From the NCBI GenBank assembly GCA_013368795.1, contig JABFXX010000536.1:1-39923 (forward strand): 39,923 nucleotides of DNA, written 5' to 3'. The translations under genes were made by a program, and so were the position numbers. The notes under the pieces were generated by a model. The model did no database searches and had not been told where the DNA came from. It was given only the letters and a program-made list of their open reading frames with translations. Of this stretch, positions 18,201-24,680 are shown in pieces (positions within the stretch are counted from its first letter, which is position 1; each line of letters opens with the position of its first letter). Origin of the DNA: Kofleriaceae bacterium (lineage in GTDB: Bacteria > Myxococcota_A > Polyangia > Haliangiales > Haliangiaceae).

Positions 18201-20562
18201 CGGCACCGACGTGCGTCGGCTCGACGGCGAGCACGCGCTCCCAGACCTGCCGCGCCTTCTCGAGCATCGCGGCAGCCTGGTTCTCCTTCGCGTTCTCGGC
18301 GCGCTTCTGCGCGAGCTGCGCGGCGCGCTCGACGAGCGGCAGGCGCGCGGCCTTCGCGTCGATGCGATCGGCGATCGCGAGCAGCGCCTCGACGAGCTCG
18401 TCCTCCTGGCCGAGCTTCGCGTAGAGCTGCTCGAGGCCGGCGAAGTCGCCCGCCATCGCGTAGAGCTCGCGCAGCGTGCGCAGCGCCTTCGCGTGGTTCG
18501 GCTCGAAGTCGAGGATCTCCTTCCACGCGGCGGCCGCCTGCTGCGGCGCCGAGAGCCGCTCGGCGTAGACCTGGCCGAGCTTCTCGAGGAGCGTGGTCGC
18601 CTCCTTGCTCTTGTTCTGCGCGCGCAGCGCCGCGACCTGACGATGCAGGATCTCGGCGTACGCCGGCCAGCGCTTCTCGCGATCGTAGAGCGCGGCGAGC
18701 GCGGCGAGCGTCTCGGGCGCGTCCGGCGCCTCGACGAGGATCTGGTTGTGGATCTCGATCGCGAGGCGCGTGTCGCCGAGCCGCTCGGCTGCGAGGCGAG
18801 CCATCTCGCCCTGCTTCGCGCGCTTGTCGTCGGCGAACAGCGTCGACGCTTCCTTGCCGAGCAGATCGATCAGCTGCCGCCACTGGCGACGCTTCGTGTA
18901 GATCTCCTTGAGCTTGCCGACGGCCTCGGTGTCCGTCGGGGCGAGCTCGGCGATCCGCTCGAGCGGCTTGATCGCGTTCGCGAAGTTGCCGAACCGCTCG
19001 GACCACAGGTCGGCGACCTCGCGCAGCAGGCGCACGCGCTCCGTATCGGGCACGCCTGCCGCTTCCGACTTCTTCGTCAGGATCGCGATCAGATCGTTCC
19101 ACCGGCCGAGCGCGCGGAACTTCGCGGCGAGCTCGTCGGTCGCGCGCTGGTTGTCGGGATCGAGCTTGAGGATCGCGTGATAGGTGTTGATCACCATCAC
19201 GTCGAGCCGCAGGCGATCGCGATACACCTCGACGACCTCGAAGTAGCGCGCGACGCGGCCCGCGATGTCGCCCTCGGGCAGCTTCTCGATCTCGTCCTTC
19301 ATCAGATCGAGCAGCGCGTTCCACTTCTCGGTGCGCCGGTACAGCCGCGCGAGCGACGTGCGCGCCTGCACGGACGTCGGGTCCTGGCGCAGGTGCTGCT
19401 TGTAGGCTTCGATCGCCTTCTCGGGGTTGTTCTGCGCCTCGGCGAGCTCGGCGATCTCGATCGAGATCGACTTCTCGCCGCTCTCGCTGCGGGCTCGCGG
19501 CGCGCCCTTCTCGACGCTCTTCAGCAGCGAGATCAGCTTGCCGCTCTCGCCCTTCGCCGCGTAGTACGCGCGATAGAAGTCGAGCGCCGCCGGGTGCGCC
19601 GGCTCGATCTTGCGGATGCGGCGGAAGTACTCCTCCGCCTGCTCCAGCTCGTTCATGTGCTTCCACAGCACCATCGCGATCTGGAGGAGCATCCCGAGGT
19701 CGTCGCCCTCGCGCCGCGCCTTGAGCGCCGCCTGATACGCCTGCACGACGCCGATCCAGTCGCCGGCCGCGGCCGCCGCGTCGGTCACGTGACGGAGCGC
19801 GCGCGGATGCGACGGATCGTGGGCGAGCACGCGCTTGATCGCGCGATCGCTGCGCGCATGGTTGCCGAGATGGTCGCGCGCGACCTCCGACAACGCGACG
19901 AGTGCCGCGACCTTGTCCTCGACGGCCGCCGACTTCTCGGCGCGGTCATCGAGCAGCTCGCCGAGGTCCTCCCAACGATTCGCCCGACGCAGCAGCCGCG
20001 CGAGATGGAACGCCGCCTTGCGGTTCTTCGGATCGATCTCGAGCGACTTGCGCAGGTACTGCTCGGCCTCCGGTGCATCCGGCGCCCAGCGCACGTACTG
20101 CTCCGCCGCCGACGCGTACAGCCCCGTCGCGAGGTTGCGATCGGTCGACGCGTTCGCCTCCTGGATGAACTTCGCCGCGAACTTCTGCCAGTTCTCGCCG
20201 GCGACACCGAGCTCTTCGAGCGCCTCGGTCGCCATCGCGTCGCCCTTGCGCAGCTCGAGCACGCTCGCGTAGGCGATGTTGGCCTGCGCCGCGTCGAGCA
20301 GCTCGCCGTCGAGCACCATGCCCTTCTCGAGGAACAGATCCGCCTTGCGGCTCTTGTCGTCGGTGATCGCGAGCTCGACGTCGATCAATGCGACGACCGC
20401 ATCGGGACGACCGCGTCCCGACAATAGCTTGCGCGCCGCTGCGAAGCGGGAAGCCGCTAGCTCGGGAGGCGCGCTCCGCGCCGCAGACTCGAGTGTATCG
20501 AGGGCCTGCGCATCATCCGGGTCATGCTCGAGGACGGCGAGAAGTGCAGACAGATCGGCCAT
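9217..20562 (-). CDS. Giant tetratricopeptide-repeat protein (3,781 residues)
   Basis: Nearly the whole protein is tandem helical repeats of TPR type, for example AEQYLRKSLEIDPKNRKAAF near the N terminus and KARKIYQSLVLQN and AKSMFQRGLEIEPGN at the C terminus. Between them a longer unit of roughly 100-110 residues recurs dozens of times. It contains a 'W..L...L' segment, then 'R..LL.eiA.l.e..l.d', then 'Ai..Y..vL.idP....Al.aLerly'. TPR arrays bind proteins, so it is probably a very long scaffold. No signal peptide, membrane segment or enzyme motif is seen, so I place it in the cytoplasm. The start is ATG 20562, preceded by a GGGTGAT ribosome-binding sequence. Long TPR proteins of this kind are known from Myxococcota, but their function is not established. 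The single frame is open for 11.3 kb with uniform high GC3. Confidence 0.93.
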   Translation of the reverse strand: MADLSALLAVLEHDPDDAQALDTLESAARSAPPELAASRFAAARKLLSGRGRPDAVVALIDVELAITDDKSRKADLFLEKGMVLDGELLDAAQANIAYASVLELRKGDAMATEALEELGVAGENWQKFAAKFIQEANASTDRNLATGLYASAAEQYVRWAPDAPEAEQYLRKSLEIDPKNRKAAFHLARLLRRANRWEDLGELLDDRAEKSAAVEDKVAALVALSEVARDHLGNHARSDRAIKRVLAHDPSHPRALRHVTDAAAAAGDWIGVVQAYQAALKARREGDDLGMLLQIAMVLWKHMNELEQAEEYFRRIRKIEPAHPAALDFYRAYYAAKGESGKLISLLKSVEKGAPRARSESGEKSISIEIAELAEAQNNPEKAIEAYKQHLRQDPTSVQARTSLARLYRRTEKWNALLDLMKDEIEKLPEGDIAGRVARYFEVVEVYRDRLRLDVMVINTYHAILKLDPDNQRATDELAAKFRALGRWNDLIAILTKKSEAAGVPDTERVRLLREVADLWSERFGNFANAIKPLERIAELAPTDTEAVGKLKEIYTKRRQWRQLIDLLGKEASTLFADDKRAKQGEMARLAAERLGDTRLAIEIHNQILVEAPDAPETLAALAALYDREKRWPAYAEILHRQVAALRAQNKSKEATTLLEKLGQVYAERLSAPQQAAAAWKEILDFEPNHAKALRTLRELYAMAGDFAGLEQLYAKLGQEDELVEALLAIADRIDAKAARLPLVERAAQLAQKRAENAKENQAAAMLEKARQVWERVLAVEPTHVGAATALAPIYTKQEKWARLITMLEIELGALHEVPARLAKIAEIRQLVERRLSSRNLAFTWTIRAFDLDPNSEALYTDVLRLASEAEQWREVVAAFERAIAGGTLAEPIRLKLFRELAKIASKRLGDAEKARGYHRQVLQLAPEDRDAEASLEDLAHQVADWNDLLASYRKRAERETETATKASLLMEIAALQEQKLVDLDGAAATYREVLALVPAHLKALRALARLDEARGDWDSLAEVLAEELKQTPDGQPRYTLLMRVGQIEEMNLDAPANALDYYRDALGIPAVGGGARPEALDAVARIVLDPNAAAQVEPKDRQAAARQILPHLERAHDSAKHAATLEVIRTGEDTGAAEKIEIDRALMRIYHIDLGDPGAAWVAGLRVLRAEPADADVRGSLAVLAGQLGRDGEWARELSAALAALRGKGGSSAEIRAIATELAVLAGDRLDDRPTAERAWLTVLEVEPDAADAFDALIAMYTQDERWADLRAMLERRAEVSADQVVRLYTLVSLAELEAGPNGDSERAGAAYRRVLDIDASYGPAYAALDKLYSTTQRWKELEELLARQGDYLDGERAVDNTYRRAELWAKQLGDPSRAVDLLEDVIAKARSHADGRELLEELMTAPNAQLVMMRIVRLLEPLYEQDKLWMDLVGLLRAQRPLVTGTEAVELLSRIATIEERELGGAPRAFDAWIEVLRLEPAHERARVEIARLAQFLSRWPEATVALEAAVNATPDGDAGTRAALLGELATYYDSNAGDTVRAITAYKRLLEADPSSPTTIRRAGTSLARLYEQSQNWKELRAITRQQAEWAEDPEERRALLAKVAQLDEEKLADHAAAIATWRDVLADQPADAGALDALERLYQAAENWRELVDILRRKIDAAGADADVAALLARVAELHERKLDEPEEAIAAWLEIIDRDSEDVRALNELARLYRAAERYADLLDVHERQVMLYDGPAQTDLQIQIARLLEGPLARPVEALERWATILRGDPQHPTALAAVQQTLGDVDLRVSAAEILRPVYAATGREDELARLALLESEWADDPAIKLRALLEVVQLREFRLGDIAGAFEAQVQALHYAVTEPELAQVVADTERLAGELGRDADLIDIYREVAPNVLDAEIQRRLRLDIADLARGVRKDNALAAEYYKRVLDSSPEDRRALVALESIYRETSNEVALVEILLRQADIADDVDDKVGELVEAAGIYTQLGRSDDAIQTWEQVLQIAPERGDVIYALESLYAGQGRWHDVVDLYERRLGFVTSIEEAVALRVQLGELQEKQLHDVEAAIENYSAALGGNARQPQAIAALERLLNDPDARVQAAGVLEPVYIAQHSWPELVRVYDAKLEGASEPAERIRLTRFVARLYEEQLEDFENACKWYARLFRETPGDAGVREQLQRLGGIVENWPFVAETYQSYLDDENGDSDDVRDVAIAAGLVYERRLGNIDAAFTVFRRALAIEPEEQEGRPTARDIVAKLEDMLGRHTKWNELLSIYDDVVGRTDEDLRREALVKKSRLLENGLGDPARAIDAWREVVLVAESGESPILEQTYIEAVRELQRLYTSRSQWHDLIDLTEARLARASDASQFAEAAQRRLELAEIYELHLNDLTSALDQYEEVIRFGHLWDKAVASLERLVIHDEHRERIAELLEPVYREQDWWQKLVVILDAKLEYVTDPAHQVVTLHEIAELHEERGGAIDLALAALARAWRIDVADDAALAKLLVLAGKLGAWDEAARTIEDGAASTDGELAATLWTKAAQIHEAQRNDGRRAIDAWRKVDETRSDDPIALAALDRLLALEGRVEELVKIVERRANLSEDAGVRLVLLHRVAALYEEVLEDKPNAITAYKNVLDVDDSDLAALDALERLYRDTGDAREMVATLERKIELTSDLPMRQELRFAAATVYEHHLDDVYQAIGQLTAILDDDAGDAKALAELDRIYAKQKMWPELLDIVDKRALLAITAQDRADLAFRAANIVEVQLTDPDGAIPRYGAVLQILATHPEARAALEALMAKDEHIEAVSPILERIYRSALSPRADAEAAGLIRVYERRLTVAGRDPADRRADWQALAEVRETINQPAQAFVVWGRAFADEPDDVELLVPLMRLAESQNLWRELAGLLDERLDDGAPPLPPDVEATYAMRLGQIAEDRLSDLDRAALAFGRASQGPEPKPPLAALERVLARSGRWPDLALVLRRQAEVTEEDVQTADYLFRLGDLQETTLSAPREAIAAYREVLQLIPTHAQARGALERLLTRVPEEAGEIVEILEPLFEADGDAARLLNVLEAKLGVTSDPLDRAGILARIVELAEGKLADRARALDAAIRWLAVDPASEQALAETERLADRLGQWRETATRIDAIVHAADAGERDNDVQVGLLVFLGKILRDRLGQNDDAITTYRAALQLEPDSLDALDPLVEILRQRGEWSPLADVLRARGRIVQELPEKRAAFAEVAQISERGGDRDGAIEAWREIADADETDRDSLDQLARIYRSAGNDPVALIEVLGRAARIAANADDEKTLRVEIAQLESEGPRGVAAWQAVVDLDPDDANALSALEAAHARSGDWIAVSDIQMRRLDLAKTSQEKVLIHAEMARLAETRRNSVDDAIAAWYAALDIDSSYVRGYDELERLLASATRYHDLVELLEKRAELHATLNQNAAEIQALARAADVWEGKLDNPDAAGEILEKILAREPGSVAALTRLSKIYERSGDWEKCKSTLEQALRLNPQGRDAADLFFRLGEVARVGDSDEDTAIQHFQHTLRHDPSHADAIAALEKLARDRRDNALLADMLQRRVAALTNGTDRLSLLVEIAELERKAGRNDAALEALAKAAKQSPDDVRVLGPLADLYFAAGRLDEAAPIYDRLAQDAKAQRRMKDVAKFRQRQGGILEARGDATGALAAYEEALRVNPTDVVTMTGLGRMYFAAGDWEKARKIYQSLVLQNIDAEVGVTKGEVYWALGKIHIELGQGPKAKSMFQRGLEIEPGNQKLRDALSSLS

Positions 20563-20574
20563 AGATCACCCGCC

Positions 20575-20598
20575 GCTCGGCGCGAAGCCCCGCCGAGC
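20575..20598 (-). promoter_or_regulatory. Leader hairpin just upstream of the giant TPR gene
   Basis: GCTCGGCG (20575-20582) and CGCCGAGC (20591-20598) are exact inverse copies with an 8-nt spacer. On the minus-strand RNA the stem would end 12 nt before the ATG, directly beside the GGGTGAT ribosome-binding sequence. A stem here could tune translation initiation or stabilise the 5' end of the very long mRNA. Confidence 0.4.
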
Positions 20599-20610
20599 CC
20601 TGGTCGGAAG

Positions 20611-20639
20611 ATGCTACCGACGCGGCCTCCCTAACACAA
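20611..20639 (-). promoter_or_regulatory. Possible sigma-70-like promoter of the giant TPR gene
   Basis: Minus strand TTGTGT (20639-20634) and TAGCAT (20616-20611) are separated by 17 bp, with the start codon about 49 nt downstream and the leader hairpin between. Matches to consensus are only partial (three and four of six). The divergent non-coding interval 20563-20721 shows no clearer promoter on either strand. Confidence 0.3.
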
Positions 20640-20721
20640 CGCGCGGGGCCTCCTCGTTCGCGCGCTTAGGAAGCATTCGCAGGCCCTTGCATCGCCACGC
20701 GCGCTCGCGGGATCGTGATGC

Positions 20722-21027
20722 GTGGCCGAGCATAGCGACAGCTTCTCGAAAATGGCGCAGCCGGAGGCCAGGGCCGCGGCTCCCGCCGCGCAGAGCGCCA
20801 CCAAGAAGACGAACAACGAGGCCCAGTCGGCGCTCGCCGCGGCCGAGCGCCAGCACGAGTTCACCGTCGGCGGTGGCGATCCCGAGGGAGGTGCTCCCGC
20901 GCAGCAGCCGCTCGCGCGCATCGAGGGCGCGATTCTCCGTGTGCGCGCATCCGATCGTCCGTCGCCGTTTGGCGTCGCCCACTTTCCACCCTTGCCCGTG
21001 CCACCGGGGCTAGACTCCGATCGATGA
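20722..21027 (+). CDS. Small hydrophilic protein, uncertain
   Basis: The frame starts with GTG at 20722 (MAEHSDSFSKMAQPEARAAA...), gives 101 residues and ends in TGA overlapping the ATG of the next gene (ATGA at 21024-21027), a common sign of translational coupling. The first two thirds have third positions that are almost all G or C, like the neighbouring real genes. The last third (after about residue 70) loses that bias. The product is Ala/Gln/Glu-rich, probably disordered, and matches no family I know. It may be real with a poorly conserved tail, or the real gene may end differently. The opposite strand has an open frame with a hydrophobic stretch here, but codon bias favours the plus strand. 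Confidence 0.45.
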   Translation: MAEHSDSFSKMAQPEARAAAPAAQSATKKTNNEAQSALAAAERQHEFTVGGGDPEGGAPAQQPLARIEGAILRVRASDRPSPFGVAHFPPLPVPPGLDSDR

Positions 21028-21773
21028 GCCAGCTCGACGCGCTCGCCGCCGCGGTGATCGCCGCACCGGAGGATGTAGCCCCGCGCCGCGCCTACGCCGC
21101 CGCGGTCAAGGCCACCGATCCGGAGCGAGCGCAGCTGATCGAAATGCAGCTCGCTATCCGCGACCAGCGCCGCAACGGCCAGGAGCCGCCATCGAGCGAG
21201 ACGACCGCCGCGCGCGACCTCATCAAGCGCAAGGGTCGTACATGGGCCGGCAAGCTCGCCGACCAGGTCGACTACTTCATGTTCTGGGGCGGCTTTGTCG
21301 AGGAGATCGAGCTCGACGCGCCCAAGCTGATCTCGACCGGCGCGACGTTCGCGAAGGCGGCTCCTCTCCGCCACCTGCGCGTGCGCAAGCTCGCCGGCCA
21401 CGTCGGCAGCGTCGCGAACCTGCCGGTGCTCGAGCAGATCCGCAGCCTCGACGTCGCGAGCAATCGCCTGCGCGACGTCGACATCGCCGAGCTCGTGCGG
21501 TCGCCGCGCCTGCGCCACCTGCGCGTGCTCCGCATCAACAACAACCCCGAGGTCGGCCTCGACGCGCTGCGCGCGATCGCCCGCGCCGATCTGCCCGACC
21601 TCCAGTTCGTCGAGGCGGGCCAGACCGAGGCGCCGCTCGTCATCCGCAGCGACGACTGGGGCGGCGGCGAGCCCGAGGTCCGATGGACGCGCGCCCGCGC
21701 GACGCTCGTCGACGAGCTCGGTCACTTGCCGTGGCTGGACGCGCGCGAAGAACCTTCGCCCGACGCGATCTGA
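21024..21773 (+). CDS. TIGR02996-domain leucine-rich-repeat protein
   Basis: The protein has 249 residues. The N terminus (about 4-45) has the pattern of the repeat-companion domain TIGR02996: LAAAVIAAPEDVAPRRAYAA followed by DPERAQLIEMQLAIRDQ, equivalent to 'I..dP.Dd..R..yADwL...gdprgelI.lQ'. That domain typically precedes leucine-rich repeats in Planctomycetes and myxobacteria. Here residues about 112-200 hold irregular leucine-rich repeats (LRHLRVRKLAGHVGSVANL, LDVASNRLRDV, LRVLRINNNPEVGLDAL). It is probably a cytoplasmic protein-binding module. It overlaps the preceding small frame by 4 nt and is followed 27 nt later by a gene on the same strand. Confidence 0.85.
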   Translation: MSQLDALAAAVIAAPEDVAPRRAYAAAVKATDPERAQLIEMQLAIRDQRRNGQEPPSSETTAARDLIKRKGRTWAGKLADQVDYFMFWGGFVEEIELDAPKLISTGATFAKAAPLRHLRVRKLAGHVGSVANLPVLEQIRSLDVASNRLRDVDIAELVRSPRLRHLRVLRINNNPEVGLDALRAIARADLPDLQFVEAGQTEAPLVIRSDDWGGGEPEVRWTRARATLVDELGHLPWLDAREEPSPDAI

Positions 21774-21800
21774 GCCGAGCGTCTGCGCTAGACTGCCGTC

Positions 21801-22712
21801 GTGGGTGGTGATTTCGAGCTCCTGGGCTCAGCCAGCGACGAAACCCGGCTGCTGCGCGATCGCACGAGCGGCTACTCGGTGCCCCTGCCCGGCCACCCTC
21901 GGCTCGAACCGGCTGTCGGCGGCTCGCCGACGTACGACGTGATCGTCCGGCTCGACGACGTCAAGGCCGAGCACGGCTTCCGCCGCGACGAGCTGCCGAC
22001 GACCGCCGACCCGCAGGCGCTCGCGAAGGCGCTCGTCGAGACCTACGCGACGACCCGCGCCGGCACCACGCCTCGCATCAAGCCGATCTCGGGCTCGATG
22101 CGGCCCGGTGGTGTCGCCGGCGGCGCACACGCGATCTATCGCCTCGCCGAGCCGGCCGACGATCCGACGATGGAGCAGCTCTGGCTCCTCGTCCGGCCGA
22201 CGCCGACGGGCGTGCAGGCGCTCTATCACACGACGCGCTTTCGCACCGACGATCTCAACCACGTGCAGTGGGCGCACCTCCGCACGTCGATCATCGACAA
22301 GCACCACTGGGATCCCGAGCAGCCGCGCCAGGCCGCCCCCGCGATCTGGCCGGCGAGTCACATCGCCGTGCCGTCGGCAAAGCTCGATCTCACCGACGAC
22401 GCGTGGGTCGAGGCGAGCGCGAAGGCGCGCGACATCGGCCCGCTCGCCGACGAGCAGACCGACGCGCTCGTCGACATCCTGCGCGAGATCGCGATGACCG
22501 ACGATCCGCCGGCGTTCGAGCTGCCGTCGATGATCATCGAGCTCCATACGCGCCGGATCGCGATGTGCGGACCGACGCGCGCCGCCGAGGCGATGCTGCG
22601 CAACCTCGAGCAGTGCAAGACCGCGCTCGACCTGCGCGGCTGGGCCTGGCAGTGCATCTGGGCGATCGGCAATCGCGACGAGCGCGATCGCAGCCAGCGC
22701 ACGACGAACTAG
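21801..22712 (+). CDS. Unrecognised 303-residue protein
   Basis: I do not recognise this family with certainty. The N-terminal half (about 20-170) is beta-rich: RTSGYSVPLPGHPRLEP, TYDVIVRLDDVKAEHGF, HAIYRLAEP, EQLWLLVRPTPTGVQALYHTTRF. Its order of strands recalls DcrB/PsbP-like (DUF1795) domains, which is only a fold-level guess. The C-terminal half is helical, with Cys residues near the end. No signal peptide or membrane segment is seen. The start is GTG 21801 (MGGDFELLG). Its TAG stop directly abuts the ATG of the phosphoesterase gene, so the two are almost certainly cotranscribed and perhaps coupled. High GC3 throughout supports a real gene. Confidence 0.8.
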   Translation: MGGDFELLGSASDETRLLRDRTSGYSVPLPGHPRLEPAVGGSPTYDVIVRLDDVKAEHGFRRDELPTTADPQALAKALVETYATTRAGTTPRIKPISGSMRPGGVAGGAHAIYRLAEPADDPTMEQLWLLVRPTPTGVQALYHTTRFRTDDLNHVQWAHLRTSIIDKHHWDPEQPRQAAPAIWPASHIAVPSAKLDLTDDAWVEASAKARDIGPLADEQTDALVDILREIAMTDDPPAFELPSMIIELHTRRIAMCGPTRAAEAMLRNLEQCKTALDLRGWAWQCIWAIGNRDERDRSQRTTN

Positions 22713-23747
22713 ATGACGAGGCACATCGTCATCGGCGACATCCACGGATGCTACGCCGAGCTGGTCGACTTGCTCGCGCTCGTCGGCCCGACGTCCGATG
22801 ACGTCATCGTATCCGTCGGCGACCTCGTCGATCGCGGCCCGGATCCCGCGCGCGTCATCGATTTCTTCCGCACGACGCCCAACACCATCGCCCTCACCGG
22901 CAACCACGAGCGCAAGCACGTGCGCGGCGTGTTCTCGTACGCGCAGGAGATCACGCGCGTGCAGCTCGGCGCTCGCTACGCCGACGACGTCGCGTGGATG
23001 GCGACGCTGCCCTACTCGCTCGAGCTCCCCGAAGCGATCATCGTCCACGCCGCGGTCATGCCCGGCGTCCCGCTCGCCGAGCAGAAGGAGGAGATCCTGT
23101 GCGGCAGCACGTCCGGCGAGCAGGACCTCGAGCGCACCCTCGGTGCAAATCGCTGGTGGCACGAGGTCTATGCCGGCCCCAAGCCCGTCGTGTTCGGCCA
23201 CCACGTCGTCGAGGAACCGCTCGTCCGTCCCGGCCTCATCTACGGCATCGACACCGGCGCCTGTCACGGCCAGCGCCTGACCGCGCTCGTGCTCCCCGAC
23301 TTCACGCTCCACTCCGTGCCCGCACGCGAGGACCACTGGGCGCGCATCAAGCGCACCTATCAGGCCGACGTCCTCGCCGCTAAGCCATGGATCGAGATGG
23401 CGTGGCCCGATCTCGACGAGCAGCTCGGTCGGTTCTCGCGCGCCGGCGACGCGCGCACGCACGCCTATGTCACCGCACTCCGCGACTGGCGCGACGCGCT
23501 CGAGCGCCGGCTCGCCGACGTCCACGAAGCTGCGATGCGCGAGGCGGATCGCATGACCGCCGCCGGCGATCGCACGCAGCTCGCGAAGGGCCACGGCGCC
23601 GCCGCGCTCCTGTTCCAGCATTTCCGCGGCCGCCTCGATCTCGACGCCGTGCGCAAGAATGCGCAGACGCCTTACAAGCTCGCGCAGCTCTCCGCCGCGC
23701 TCGGCCTCCCGCCGCTTCCAGTTCCGGCGCCATCGCCGCGCGATTAG
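22713..23747 (+). CDS. PPP-type metallophosphoesterase with C-terminal extension
   Basis: This is a calcineurin-like phosphoesterase of the PPP/ApaH/PrpE type (protein phosphatase or diadenosine tetraphosphatase). All metal-binding motifs are present near the N terminus: GDIHGC (D9, H11), GDLVDRGPD (D37, D40, R41), GNHE (N64, H65), VHAAVMPGV (H112) and VFGHHVVE (H163/H164), followed by YGIDTGAC. The catalytic domain ends near residue 205. About 140 further residues are mostly helical (AYVTALRDWRDALERRLADV, AALLFQHFRGRL) and end in a Pro-rich tail; they are not part of the usual 200-250-residue enzymes. Substrate cannot be told from sequence. The ATG directly follows the previous stop. The stop overlaps the convergent 147-residue gene by 4 bp. 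Confidence 0.9.
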   Translation: MTRHIVIGDIHGCYAELVDLLALVGPTSDDVIVSVGDLVDRGPDPARVIDFFRTTPNTIALTGNHERKHVRGVFSYAQEITRVQLGARYADDVAWMATLPYSLELPEAIIVHAAVMPGVPLAEQKEEILCGSTSGEQDLERTLGANRWWHEVYAGPKPVVFGHHVVEEPLVRPGLIYGIDTGACHGQRLTALVLPDFTLHSVPAREDHWARIKRTYQADVLAAKPWIEMAWPDLDEQLGRFSRAGDARTHAYVTALRDWRDALERRLADVHEAAMREADRMTAAGDRTQLAKGHGAAALLFQHFRGRLDLDAVRKNAQTPYKLAQLSAALGLPPLPVPAPSPRD

Positions 23748-24187
23748 CCGCTGATCACGTCGAGGTCGGCGTCGCGCGCGCGCCGGAGGAAGCTCGTCAG
23801 CATCAGCACCGCGCTCAGCGCCTCTTCGGCCGCGTACGGCCGGTCGATGCCGCGCGACCTGGCAAGGTTCAGCGAGGGCAGCCTCTTCGCGAGCTCGTCG
23901 AGCTGGTCGACGGGGAGCTTGCCCTCGGCATCGATCCAGTTGCCGAGCGCGGGCTCGAGCCCATCGAGCAGCCCGACGATCTCGTCCAGCTTCGCGCGGT
24001 CGAGCTTCACCTCGGACGGCAGCATCGCGCCCTCGCGCTTGATGAAGCGCTCGATCTCGGCTGCGCGCCGCTCGTCGACGAGCGACCACAGATCGCGGGC
24101 TTGCGCGAGGGAGTCCCACGGACGATCGATCGATTCGAGCGGTTCCTCGGCGGGACCGCGAGCTCGCTGCACGGCGTAGAAGCGCAC
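23744..24187 (-). CDS. Unrecognised 147-residue protein at the end of the giant-toxin operon
   Basis: This small, charged, largely helical protein (MRFYAVQRARGPAEEPLESI... DAEGKLPVDQLDELAKRLPS...) has no signal peptide or membrane segment, and I know no family for it. Near-uniform G/C third positions and a normal ATG support coding. It starts 16 nt after the stop of the 158-residue gene and shares its strand, so it is probably the last gene of the operon led by the 4,232-residue protein. A second immunity protein or an accessory factor is the natural guess from position, with no direct evidence. Its TAA stop overlaps the convergent phosphoesterase stop (23744-23747). Confidence 0.75.
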   Translation of the reverse strand: MRFYAVQRARGPAEEPLESIDRPWDSLAQARDLWSLVDERRAAEIERFIKREGAMLPSEVKLDRAKLDEIVGLLDGLEPALGNWIDAEGKLPVDQLDELAKRLPSLNLARSRGIDRPYAAEEALSAVLMLTSFLRRARDADLDVISG

Positions 24188-24203
24188 GTCGCGAGCCCGA
24201 CGT

Positions 24204-24680
24204 CTACGCGTGCTCGCGGTTCAGGACCTTGCCGTCGGGCGCGTGCGTGACGACCTCGAGAAGCTCGCCGTACTTGTCGTACTTGTACACGCGGTAGCGG
24301 CTCAGCTGGCCGTCGGGCTCGCGCACGTCCTCGCGCAGGAATCGGCCTTCCCCGTCGAGCAGGTACTCGATGCTGCGCTCGACCTCTCCCGCCGGAGTCA
24401 CGTACCAGGTCCGCCACGACACCCGACCGTCGGCATCGACGTTCGCCTTTGTGACGACCTCGCCGCGCACGCCCTCGTTCCGCTTCCGGAAGTCCGCGAG
24501 CGGAACCTCCGGGTTGTCCCACGGCGCGTAGACGATCTTGTGGAGCGTGCCGCCGACGAACGAGCGATACCGGGGCACGTCCTCGTCGACGAGCTCGGCG
24601 TAGGTTCCCGACGAACGCGCGGCCGCCGCGTCGATCTCGACGAGCGGTGCATTCGGTACGAAGCCTTCGAAGTACTTCAT
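24204..24680 (-). CDS. Probable immunity or partner protein of the giant toxin-like protein (158 residues)
   Basis: The ATG shares its A with the TGA stop of the 4,232-residue gene (TGATG), so translation is coupled and the products are probably made in fixed ratio. The protein is beta-rich. Its second half has repeated strand-turn units with 'dG' turns (VDADGRVSWRTWYVTPAGEV, LDGEGRFLREDV, EPDGQLSRYRVYKYD, DKYGELLEVVTHAPDG), resembling short YD/MORN-like wraps. No signal peptide or membrane segment is present. A small gene placed immediately behind a toxin-like C-terminal enzyme domain is the usual position of an immunity gene in polymorphic toxin systems. That role is inferred from context only; a chaperone or modulator is also possible. 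Confidence 0.8.
   Translation of the reverse strand: MKYFEGFVPNAPLVEIDAAAARSSGTYAELVDEDVPRYRSFVGGTLHKIVYAPWDNPEVPLADFRKRNEGVRGEVVTKANVDADGRVSWRTWYVTPAGEVERSIEYLLDGEGRFLREDVREPDGQLSRYRVYKYDKYGELLEVVTHAPDGKVLNREHA

Noticed and set aside
20631-21725. Long minus-strand open frame containing a hydrophobic stretch (ASLFVFLVALCAAGAAALASG) that looks like a lipoprotein signal
   Set aside because: It lies opposite the TIGR02996/LRR gene and the small 20722 frame, both of which have the expected G/C third positions on the plus strand. The hydrophobic run is the antisense of an Ala/Lys/Asn-rich segment.
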